Part shown: one piece after another, positions 1 to 6,304 of the stretch
How positions within the stretch are numbered: the stretch's first letter is position 1
Layout of the letters: every line of letters starts with the position of its first letter
Assembly (NCBI GenBank): GCA_025356015.1
Contig: JANXYO010000014.1
Span: 1 to 46,335, forward strand
Origin: Spirochaetaceae bacterium
GTDB taxonomy: Bacteria > Spirochaetota > Spirochaetia > Treponematales > Rectinemataceae
Direction: 5' to 3'
DNA length: 46,335 nucleotides
Program-made: the position numbers and the translations under genes
The notes under the pieces: model-generated
Told to the model about the DNA's origin: nothing
Database searches by the model: none
The model's input: only the letters and a program-made list of their open reading frames with translations

Positions 1-175
1 CGGCGCCCGGGGGCGCCGTCGACCGCGATTCGTCCGGTGGCGAATCGCGAGCGGAGATAGGGCCGCCTCCAGGCGCCAGGGCCGGCTTCCAGCCGCGCTC
101 GCGGAATATGGACTCGAGGGCCGCCGATTCCGCCTTGTTCATCTGGCAGCCGTAGGTTTCGATGAGGTAGGTCAT
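1..175 (-). CDS. miaB: MiaB-type tRNA methylthiotransferase, N-terminal fragment cut by the window edge
   Basis: The first 58 codons of a radical-SAM methylthiotransferase that adds a 2-methylthio group to N6-isopentenyladenosine-37 of tRNA. The start reads MTYLIETYGCQMNKAES, the signature opening of the UPF0004 domain; Cys10 would be the first cysteine ligand of the auxiliary Fe-S cluster. The frame is open to the window edge. After about residue 33 comes a Gly/Pro/Ser/Arg-rich stretch (about residues 34-58) where I would expect the family to go almost directly into the second cysteine block, so an insertion is suspected. The ATG shares its A with the TGA of the preceding membrane-protein gene (TGATG), implying translational coupling. 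The choice between MiaB and RimO/MtaB rests on the ETYGCQMN motif, which favours MiaB. Confidence 0.85.
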   Translation of the reverse strand, partial: MTYLIETYGCQMNKAESAALESIFRERGWKPALAPGGGPISARDSPPDESRSTAPPGA

Positions 176-531
176 CAGGCGCGGCTGCGTAGTCCCCTGA
201 TGAACTTGAAGATGTTAAAGGCGCCGTAGCCGACCAGGGCGAGGCCGCCCAGGAAAAGCAGGGAGCCGGTGAACCTTGGCAGGAGTATGGTCGCCAGGCC
301 AGCGATTCCGGCCGCCATCATCACCGTTCCCGATGCGCGGTCTGTCTTGCTCTTGCCGAACAGGCCGGTGAAGCCGAGGAACAAGAGGCCGCCGCCGATG
401 ACCCAGCCCACGATGGGCATGTGGATGAGGGCGTTGACGACCCACAGGCCGACGCCTGCCCCCGCGGACATGATTCCCTTGGTGCCTTGCTTGCGCAGGT
501 CGTTTGGATCGGCCGGGTAATATTCACTCAT
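175..531 (-). CDS. Small integral membrane protein of unknown function
   Basis: A 118-residue protein with a short polar N-terminus (MSEYYPADPNDLRKQ) and about four hydrophobic segments near residues 20-38, 39-58, 68-84 and 89-106, ending in a basic tail (RGLRSRA). I recognise no family. The start was chosen at the ATG preceded by GGAGG with a six-base spacer; an upstream in-frame ATG would add 28 residues that look like translated leader. The stop overlaps the miaB start by one base, so the two are probably expressed together. A promoter-like TTTACC-N17-TATTAT lies about 95 bases upstream. Confidence 0.7.
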   Translation of the reverse strand: MSEYYPADPNDLRKQGTKGIMSAGAGVGLWVVNALIHMPIVGWVIGGGLLFLGFTGLFGKSKTDRASGTVMMAAGIAGLATILLPRFTGSLLFLGGLALVGYGAFNIFKFIRGLRSRA

Positions 532-623
532 TTCAAACCTCCATTCGCCGTCTCGGCCCAATTTCTCCTCCCCCATACGGGCGAAGGCGTGGCGCCTTGG
601 TGCCGAGCGCTGCAACCGAGAAA

Positions 624-652
624 ATAATACGGATTTCCGGCTCCGAGGTAAA
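624..652 (-). promoter_or_regulatory. Sigma70-like promoter for the membrane protein-miaB pair
   Basis: On the minus strand TTTACC (647-652) and TATTAT (624-629) are separated by 17 bases, about 95 bases upstream of the small membrane protein. The site lies in the 190-base gap after purH, which holds this and a hairpin but no other gene I can see. Confidence 0.45.
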
Positions 653-676
653 CAGGTGGGGAAAGGCCTCGGCGCG

Positions 677-705
677 CGCGAAAGCGCCAGGGATCCGCTT
701 TCGCG
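677..705 (-). terminator. Perfect 10-bp hairpin after the purine operon
   Basis: CGCGAAAGCG (677-686) and CGCTTTCGCG (696-705) form a perfect stem with a nine-base loop, 17 bases past the transformylase stop codon. There is no T-run on either side, so it may be a weak or factor-assisted terminator or an RNA-stability element. Confidence 0.4.
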
Positions 706-721
706 AGGGTCACACGCTGCA

Positions 722-1942
722 TCAGTGCCTAAAGCAGCGTTGACCGGTGAACTTCATGGTCGCCCCGTGCTCGTTGCAGGCCTCGATCGCCTCGAAGTCG
801 CGCAAGGAGCCCCCGGGCTGGACAACGGCGCCAACGCCTTCCTTTAGGCCCACTTCGATCCCGTCGCGGAAGGGGAAGAAGGCATCGGAAACCATCACGG
901 AACCCACAAGGCCACCGCGCAGCTCCTTGACTTCCTCGCGTACAGCCGCCTTCGCGCCCTCGTCCCCGCTCTCGTTCCAGCCAAGACCGCTGCGTTCCCA
1001 TATCAGGCGGTCCTCGAGCTTGCGGTAGGCCTTGTCTCGGGCTATCTGCGCGACTCCGACCCTGTCCTGCTCCCCGGTTCCTATTCCCAGGGTCGCCCCG
1101 TCCCTGACGTATATCACCGAATTGCTCGTGACCCCTGTCTCGACAAACCAGCCAAAGAGCATGTCCTCAAGCTCAGCCTCGGTCGGCTCGCGGATCACGG
1201 AGAAGCCCTTCCCCTCGCGCTGGGCCGTGGCGGGCAGGAAGTCATCCTTCGACCGGATGCGCGACAGGAAGGAGGTCTGGACGACAAAGGCCCCGTCGAC
1301 CAGGGAGGCGAAGTCCAGCTGGGGAGAGAGGGTCCAGCGCTCCAGCCTCTGGATGCCGGGAATGCGCATGATGCGCAGGTTCTTCCTGGCTCTGAGCCTG
1401 TCGATGGCCCCATCCTCGAAATCGGGGGCCGCGACCACCTCGCAGTAGGATGAGGCGATCTGCGAGGCCGTCTCCCTATCCAGGCTCCGGTTGAGCACGA
1501 CGGCGGCGCCAAAGGCCGCCACCCTGTCGGCGAGCCAGGCCCGGCGGTATGCCTCGAGCAGGTTCGGGCCCTGGGCCAGGCCCGAGGGGTTGTTGTGCTT
1601 CATGATGGCGCAGGCGGGGCGGCCGGGAAGATAGCGCAGTATGCCCAGGGCGGCGTCGACGTCGGTAAGGTTGGTCTTGCCGGGGTGCTTTCCGAACTGG
1701 AGGAGCTCGGCCGTCGATACCAGGCCCTCGCCTGCTTCGATGAGGACGGCTCCGGCCAGGGCGAGGTTGCCCCCGACCGGCCTGTACAAGGCCGCGGCCT
1801 GGTCGGGATTCTCGCCGTAGCGCAGGCCCCGGCTCTCTCCCGCGACCTCCCACTGGACCTTGTCATAGACGAGGGCCGTCCTTAGCCCGGCCTCGTCGTA
1901 GAATGCGATCTCCAGCCTTGGCGGAAAGGGATCGGCCGCCAT
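722..1942 (-). CDS. purH: AICAR transformylase (C-terminal half of a split PurH)
   Basis: Transfers a formyl group from 10-formyl-tetrahydrofolate to AICAR, the penultimate step of IMP synthesis. About 406 residues. It has LRYGENPDQ near residues 40-48 and the catalytic KHNNPSG at 115-121, whose Lys-His pair is the active-site signature of the AICARFT domain. Most bacteria fuse this domain to IMP cyclohydrolase; here the cyclohydrolase is a separate ORF just upstream in a different frame. The start is uncertain: the ATG at 1942 has a GGAG too close to it, and a GTG at 1969 (10 bases after the upstream stop, behind a G-rich stretch) is an alternative. The reading frame stays open upstream into the cyclohydrolase gene, so a frameshift in a once-fused gene cannot be excluded. 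The folate genes upstream supply its cofactor pathway. Confidence 0.88.
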   Translation of the reverse strand: MAADPFPPRLEIAFYDEAGLRTALVYDKVQWEVAGESRGLRYGENPDQAAALYRPVGGNLALAGAVLIEAGEGLVSTAELLQFGKHPGKTNLTDVDAALGILRYLPGRPACAIMKHNNPSGLAQGPNLLEAYRRAWLADRVAAFGAAVVLNRSLDRETASQIASSYCEVVAAPDFEDGAIDRLRARKNLRIMRIPGIQRLERWTLSPQLDFASLVDGAFVVQTSFLSRIRSKDDFLPATAQREGKGFSVIREPTEAELEDMLFGWFVETGVTSNSVIYVRDGATLGIGTGEQDRVGVAQIARDKAYRKLEDRLIWERSGLGWNESGDEGAKAAVREEVKELRGGLVGSVMVSDAFFPFRDGIEVGLKEGVGAVVQPGGSLRDFEAIEACNEHGATMKFTGQRCFRH

Positions 1943-1979
1943 GCTCCGGTAGGGCCGGGCCAGGTCCACGCCGCCGCCC

Positions 1980-2651
1980 CTATTCCAGGCCGTAGGCCGC
2001 TTCGAGGGCGGCGGAATCAAGACCGGCCAGGGCCCGGGAGACAGACTCGTCGAAGCGGGCGGTCAGGGAGAAGGCCGCGGTGGCCAGGCTCCTTCGGAAC
2101 TCGAGGCGGGTCCAGCCACCCTGGTCGTCCAGCTCGGCGAGGACCCGGGAGTACTGGCCTGGATCGGAAACGGCGGCCACGCGGAGGTAGTTCTTCGCGG
2201 CAGCCCTGAGCATCGCCGGTCCCCCGATGTCGATCCTCTGCCTTAGGTCCTCCGGCGAGGAGCCCGAGGCGCCCGCCGCCGCCGAGAAGGGGTAGAGGTT
2301 GACCACGACGAGGTCAAAGGCCACGGCCTTGTGGCGGGCAAGGTCGGCCTCGTGCAGCGGATCCCCCGTCTCGGCGAGAAGCCCGAGGTAGATCCTCCAA
2401 TCCAGGGTCTTCACGAGGCCTCCAGCCATCTCGGGCTGGCCGGTGTATTCGCTTATGGCGCCCACGGCGCGTGGATCGACGGCGTCGCGCAGGGCGGCCT
2501 GGGTGCCGCCCGTCGCGTAGAAGCGGACTTCGGGGCAGGCCGCGACCAGGCCGCGGGCGAAATCCTCAAGGCCCGCCTTCTCGTAAACGGACACGAGGAC
2601 GTTGCGTATGGGGACCAGGTCGGGGGCCCGGGTCACTTTGTTGAAAGGCAT
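1980..2651 (-). CDS. purH: IMP cyclohydrolase (N-terminal half of a split PurH, MGS-like domain)
   Basis: Closes FAICAR to IMP, the last step of purine synthesis. 223 residues, the size of the cyclohydrolase domain alone. The MGS-like fold is visible from RNVLVSVYEKAGLEDFA through FYATGGT, and family motifs KTLDWRIYLGLLA, DLVVVNLYPF and IDIGGPAMLRAAAKN follow in order. The ATG follows GAGGAG with about six bases spacing. It lies 17 bases after folE2 and ends shortly before the transformylase start, so the two PurH activities are made from adjacent cistrons of one transcript. Confidence 0.88.
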   Translation of the reverse strand: MPFNKVTRAPDLVPIRNVLVSVYEKAGLEDFARGLVAACPEVRFYATGGTQAALRDAVDPRAVGAISEYTGQPEMAGGLVKTLDWRIYLGLLAETGDPLHEADLARHKAVAFDLVVVNLYPFSAAAGASGSSPEDLRQRIDIGGPAMLRAAAKNYLRVAAVSDPGQYSRVLAELDDQGGWTRLEFRRSLATAAFSLTARFDESVSRALAGLDSAALEAAYGLE

Positions 2652-2668
2652 GCTGCGCTCCTCGAGGC

Positions 2669-3436
2669 CTAGGTCGATCTGACGAAGGCGTAGGCCGAAT
2701 GGTTGTGGATGCTCTCGAAGTTCTCGGCTTCGACGGAAAACTTCGGGAACTTGCCGAGATCCCTGACCTTGCGGTAGACCTCGCGCACAAGGTCCTCGAC
2801 GAAACGGGGATTGTCGAATGCCTTCTCGGTCACGAATTTCTCGTCCTCCCTCTTGAGGAGGGTGAAGACATCGCAGGAGGCCGAGCCCTCGACCAATGAG
2901 ACGAGGTCCTCGATCCAGAAAAAGGGGCCGAGGGCGACCGTGAGGGTCACGATTCCCCTCTGGTTGTGCGCGCCATGGGAGCTGATCGCCTTGGAGCAGG
3001 GGCAGACGGTCTGGACCGGCACGGATACCGAGACATCGAACTCCTTCCCGCCCTCCCAGACCTTGGCGATGTAGGCGCAGTCATAGCTCATCACCGATAC
3101 CTGGCCCGAGACCGGGGCGGCCTTCTCCATGAAATAGGGAAAGCTGAGTTCCGCATAGGCCGTCTCGGCCTCGAGACTCGTGCGGATCTCCTCGAGCATC
3201 TCCAGGAATCTTGGCATGGAGAGGTCGCGGCGGTGCTCCTCGAAGACCTCGATGAAACGGCTCATATGGGTGCCCTTGAAGTCGTGGGGCAGGTCGGCGA
3301 AGAGGTTCACGGTCGCCGTCGTGTGCTGGACACCCTCGCGCTTGTCGCGGAGGGTGATCGGGTAGCGGACTCCCTTGATCCCGACCTTTTGTATGGGAAT
3401 GCGGCGATCGTCCTGCATCGCCTGTACGTCGATCAT
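2669..3436 (-). CDS. folE2: GTP cyclohydrolase FolE2 (type IB)
   Basis: Converts GTP to 7,8-dihydroneopterin triphosphate, the entry step of folate biosynthesis. This is the COG1469 form, unrelated in sequence to the zinc-only FolE. 255 residues. VQTVCPCSKAIS (about 142-152) contains the catalytic/metal cysteine region and SHGAHNQRG (153-161) the conserved His segment. The start at MIDVQAMQDD follows a GGGGGAG stretch; a much longer in-frame upstream extension overlaps folD and has no family resemblance, so it was rejected. It sits between folD and purH in a folate/purine operon. Confidence 0.9.
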   Translation of the reverse strand: MIDVQAMQDDRRIPIQKVGIKGVRYPITLRDKREGVQHTTATVNLFADLPHDFKGTHMSRFIEVFEEHRRDLSMPRFLEMLEEIRTSLEAETAYAELSFPYFMEKAAPVSGQVSVMSYDCAYIAKVWEGGKEFDVSVSVPVQTVCPCSKAISSHGAHNQRGIVTLTVALGPFFWIEDLVSLVEGSASCDVFTLLKREDEKFVTEKAFDNPRFVEDLVREVYRKVRDLGKFPKFSVEAENFESIHNHSAYAFVRST

Positions 3437-3462
3437 GGCTCCCCCTGGTCCTGATGCGCCTT

Positions 3463-4344
3463 CTAGGCCTCGCCGCAGACGGCCCGTGCGGCGCGCAGGG
3501 TGTTGGCGAGGAGCATGGTGATTGTCATTGGCCCGACCCCGCCAGGGACGGGCGTGATCCAGCCTGAGACCTCGAGGGCCGAGGCGTAATCGACATCCCC
3601 GACGAGGCGGAAGCCCCGCGCGCTCCTGTGGTCCTCGACCCGGTTCACGCCGACATCGATGACGCAGGCTCCGCTCTTGATCATCGTGCCGTCGATGAGG
3701 CCGGCCCTCCCGGCGCAGGCGATCAGGATGTCGGCCTCGCGGGTATGTGAGGCCAGGTCCCGGGTGCCTGTATGGCACACCGTGACGGTGGCGTTGAGGT
3801 CGCGGCGCACGAGGAGGTTCATGAGCGGCTTGCCAACAATGTTGGAGCGTCCGACGATGACGGCACGGCGGCCAGAGGTCTCGACCCCGCTGCGCTTGAT
3901 GAGCTCGACGACGCCGGCCGGGGTACAGGGCAGGTAGCAGGGATGGTCGAGGACGAGCCGCCCCACGTTGACCGGGGTGAAGCCGTCCACGTCCTTGTCG
4001 GGATCGATGGCTGCCATCACCGCGTGTTCGTTGATGTGCTCGGGCAGGGGGAGCTGGACCAGCACGCCATGGACGTCGGGATCCACATTGCAGGCCCTTA
4101 TTGTCGCGAGGAGCTCGGCCTGGCTCACCGAGTCGGGAAGCCTGTGTTCGAAGCTACGCAGGCCGTTCTCGCTGCAGGCGCGCTCCTTGCCGGTGACATA
4201 GGAAATGGAGGCGGGATCCTCCCCCACGATGATGACCGCGAGCCCCGGCACGATGCCCTTTGAGGCGAGGGCCGAGGTCCCGGCCCTGATTTCGGTCCTG
4301 ATCTCCTCTGCCACTTTCTTGCCGTCGATGATGCGAGCAGCCAT
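3463..4344 (-). CDS. folD: Bifunctional methylene-THF dehydrogenase / methenyl-THF cyclohydrolase FolD
   Basis: Interconverts 5,10-methylene-THF and 10-formyl-THF, feeding the downstream AICAR transformylase. 293 residues, normal for the family. SYVTGKERAC contains the catalytic lysine region, VQLPLPEHI the substrate loop, GRSNIVGKP the nucleotide-binding loop, and PVPGGVGPMTITML the C-terminal signature. The start MAARIIDGKK follows GGGAGG with six bases spacing, much better than an ATG nine codons upstream. First gene of the folD-folE2-purH operon, behind a strong promoter that starts inside the aminotransferase stop codon. Confidence 0.95.
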   Translation of the reverse strand: MAARIIDGKKVAEEIRTEIRAGTSALASKGIVPGLAVIIVGEDPASISYVTGKERACSENGLRSFEHRLPDSVSQAELLATIRACNVDPDVHGVLVQLPLPEHINEHAVMAAIDPDKDVDGFTPVNVGRLVLDHPCYLPCTPAGVVELIKRSGVETSGRRAVIVGRSNIVGKPLMNLLVRRDLNATVTVCHTGTRDLASHTREADILIACAGRAGLIDGTMIKSGACVIDVGVNRVEDHRSARGFRLVGDVDYASALEVSGWITPVPGGVGPMTITMLLANTLRAARAVCGEA

Positions 4345-4369
4345 GGGATGCCTCCCTTTAGGTGGCCCC

Positions 4370-4399
4370 ACTATACCCTCGCTCTGGCTGCAGTATCAA
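4370..4399 (-). promoter_or_regulatory. Sigma70-like promoter for the folD-folE2-purH operon
   Basis: Minus-strand TTGATA (4394-4399) and TATAGT (4370-4375) with an 18-base spacer. The -35 box overlaps the TGA of the upstream aminotransferase gene. Predicted transcription start near 4363 leaves a short leader carrying the GGGAGG ribosome-binding site of folD. Confidence 0.65.
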
Positions 4400-5607
4400 C
4401 GGAGGCGTCTGGAGAAGAACTCGGCATAGCGCCTGGCGCCTTCCTGGAGCCTCTCTGGCGGCAATATCAGTGAGGCCGTGAAGAAGGCCTCCCTCTCCAT
4501 GTCGAAGAAATATCCCGGCTGGGACCAGAGCCCCTCCTCGCGAAGCAGGCCCGAGGCCAGTTCCTCCTCGGTCTCGATGCGGGGCGATTCAATGATCGCG
4601 CTCCAGCCCCCATCGCAGCGCAGGACGCGATGAGGGGATTGCCCTCCCCCGAGGACAGCCCTGAGGGAGGCGAGGTTTGCGTCCAGCCGCGGGATGAGAT
4701 CGAGGGCGAAGGCCTCGGCCTCATCGAGCAGGCGTGGAAGGGCATTCATGACAGGACTGCCGGCCGACAGGTAGGTGTCGGCGATGATCTCCAGCCTGGA
4801 ACTGGCCTCGGCCAGGTCCCCTTTCGGTCCCGAGGCGGCGATCCAGCCCAGCTTCATCTGTGGCATGCCAAGGAGTTTCGAGAGGCCGTCAAGGACAAAG
4901 GTGAGGACCCTGTCCTCGCCAAGGAAGGAGGAGGGCGCTCCGGCCTCGAGGGGGAAGGGATAGAACACTTCGTCGGCGATTATGGCGAGGCCCCTCCTCG
5001 CGCAGAGAGCGACCAGGGCTTCCCGTTCGGCCGAGACGACATAGGAGCCCGTGGGATTGTTTGGATTGATGAGGACCAGGGCCCTGACCCTGGGGTGGGC
5101 CATTCCGGCCTCGAGGGAGTCCATGTCGATCCGCCAGCCTCCTGGGTGGCCGTACTCCAGGCGGTAGGGCATGGTCCCGAGGCCTTCCAGCCCGGCGAGA
5201 TAGTCAAAAAGCGGATAGCCTGGCTTTGGCACGAGGACGAGGTCGCCTGGATCGCAGAGCAGCTTGAACAGGAGGCCGTAGGCTTCGGAGGTGGATGCGC
5301 AGAGGAAGAGGGAGGAGGGATCGGGCGCGGAGGACCGCAGCGAGCCCTGCCTCGCGTACAGGCCGGCGACTGCCTCTCTCGCCTCAGGTAGGCCCCGAGG
5401 ATCGGGGCAGTACAGCAGGTTCTCGCTTGAGCTCAGGGCGGAGAGCAAGGCCTGACCGGATTCCCGGCTGCGCAGGCCGACCCTGGTGGGGTTGCTGTCG
5501 GAGAAGTCGAGGATGGGCTTTCCGCTCACGAGCAGGGAATCCTTGAGCCTTGAGAGAGCGTTGGGCGGGGCAGCTTCCCCGAGCCGGGAGGAAAATTTCA
5601 TCGCCAC
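4396..5607 (-). CDS. PLP-dependent class I/II aminotransferase
   Basis: A fold-type I aminotransferase of about 403 residues; substrate not assignable from sequence. Visible elements are DFSDSNPTRVGL near the N-terminus, the cofactor loop around LFLCASTSEAYGLLFKLL, INPNNPTGSYV, IADEVFYPF and the probable Schiff-base lysine in LDGLSKLLGMPQMKLGWIA. The GTG at 5607 is preferred because a TATACT -10 element ends exactly six bases before it, predicting a leaderless message; the ATG two codons later is the alternative and neither has a Shine-Dalgarno site. Divergent from the tetR gene. Confidence 0.85.
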   Translation of the reverse strand: MAMKFSSRLGEAAPPNALSRLKDSLLVSGKPILDFSDSNPTRVGLRSRESGQALLSALSSSENLLYCPDPRGLPEAREAVAGLYARQGSLRSSAPDPSSLFLCASTSEAYGLLFKLLCDPGDLVLVPKPGYPLFDYLAGLEGLGTMPYRLEYGHPGGWRIDMDSLEAGMAHPRVRALVLINPNNPTGSYVVSAEREALVALCARRGLAIIADEVFYPFPLEAGAPSSFLGEDRVLTFVLDGLSKLLGMPQMKLGWIAASGPKGDLAEASSRLEIIADTYLSAGSPVMNALPRLLDEAEAFALDLIPRLDANLASLRAVLGGGQSPHRVLRCDGGWSAIIESPRIETEEELASGLLREEGLWSQPGYFFDMEREAFFTASLILPPERLQEGARRYAEFFSRRLR

Positions 5608-5613
5608 GCCGAG

Positions 5614-5622
5614 AGTATAGCA
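5614..5622 (-). promoter_or_regulatory. Extended -10 promoter, leaderless aminotransferase
   Basis: Minus-strand TGCTATACT is an extended -10 element (TGN-TATACT) whose last base is six bases from the GTG start at 5607. I see no convincing -35 box. Confidence 0.5.
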
Positions 5623-5632
5623 TCGACCGGCC

Positions 5633-5661
5633 TTGCCGATCCGCCGGAAAAGGGTTATAAA
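5633..5661 (+). promoter_or_regulatory. Sigma70-like promoter of the tetR-RND-adaptor operon
   Basis: TTGCCG (5633-5638) and TATAAA (5656-5661) with a 17-base spacer. The predicted transcription start, near 5668, falls inside the operator palindrome. Confidence 0.6.
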
Positions 5662-5663
5662 TA

Positions 5664-5677
5664 ACTGAACGGTCAGT
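5664..5677. promoter_or_regulatory. Operator-like palindrome for the TetR regulator
   Basis: ACTGA-ACGG-TCAGT: five-base arms in perfect inverted symmetry (12 of 14 positions palindromic). It has the shape of operators bound by efflux-linked TetR repressors and overlaps the predicted transcription start, consistent with autorepression of the pump operon. Confidence 0.55.
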
Positions 5678-5698
5678 CAATCTTCCGGGAGCCCAAGG

Positions 5699-6304
5699 AT
5701 GTCGAGAAGCCGAGACTCATGCATGGAAGCCCGCATCATCGAATCCGCCATCCGCGTTTTCGGCGAGCGCGGCTTCCAGCCCACTACCATGCGGGAAATC
5801 GCCTCCGGAGCCGGCATCTCCTCGGGCTCGGTCTACACCTACTTCCCCGACAAGAACGGCCTGTTTCGGGCTGCCGTCTCCTCGGGCTGGGAGCGCTTTA
5901 TCCTCGAGCTCGAGGCCCTCAAGGAGCTCCGGGAAGGGCGGGAGGAGAGGATAGCCCTCCTCCTCGACCGGGGCTTCGCCGTCCTGCGTGAGGCCCTTCC
6001 ACTGCTCCGGGGCATGCTCTTCGACGCGAGCAGGCAGGGCCTGGTGGAACCCAGCATCGCGCGCGTGTGCGGGGCCATCGATGCCCTTGTGAGACCCGAC
6101 CAGTCCGGCATGGAGGCTCCGGATGGGGAACAGGCCCTGAACCGCCGCAACTTGATCACGATCATGGTACACGGCATCCTTTTCGCGGCCGCCCTCGGAG
6201 AGCCGGAGAGGGCGGCAGAGGCCCTGGAGCCCCTCAAGCAGGCCGTCCTCGCGATGCTCAGGGGCTACGGGATGGCCGGCGGGCCAAGGGCCAGGCCACG
6301 ATGA
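5699..6304 (+). CDS. TetR/AcrR-family transcriptional regulator
   Basis: Ligand-responsive DNA-binding repressor, 201 residues. The N-terminal helix-turn-helix is plain: RIIESAIRVFGERGFQPTT, MREIASGAGISSGSVYTYF and PDKNGLFRAA at about residues 12-56. The C-terminal two thirds is the variable ligand/dimer domain. The ATG at 5699 has GGGAG seven bases upstream. Its stop codon overlaps the RND pump start (ATGA), so the repressor and the pump it probably controls are translated together. The ligand is unknown. Confidence 0.88.
   Translation: MSRSRDSCMEARIIESAIRVFGERGFQPTTMREIASGAGISSGSVYTYFPDKNGLFRAAVSSGWERFILELEALKELREGREERIALLLDRGFAVLREALPLLRGMLFDASRQGLVEPSIARVCGAIDALVRPDQSGMEAPDGEQALNRRNLITIMVHGILFAAALGEPERAAEALEPLKQAVLAMLRGYGMAGGPRARPR

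Noticed and set aside
528-722. A minus-strand frame in the gap after purH
   Set aside because: It covers the promoter and hairpin, has no ribosome-binding site and resembles no protein.
3437-3778. 114-residue N-terminal extension of folE2
   Set aside because: It overlaps folD out of frame and is Arg/Pro-rich; the family start is the ATG at 3436.
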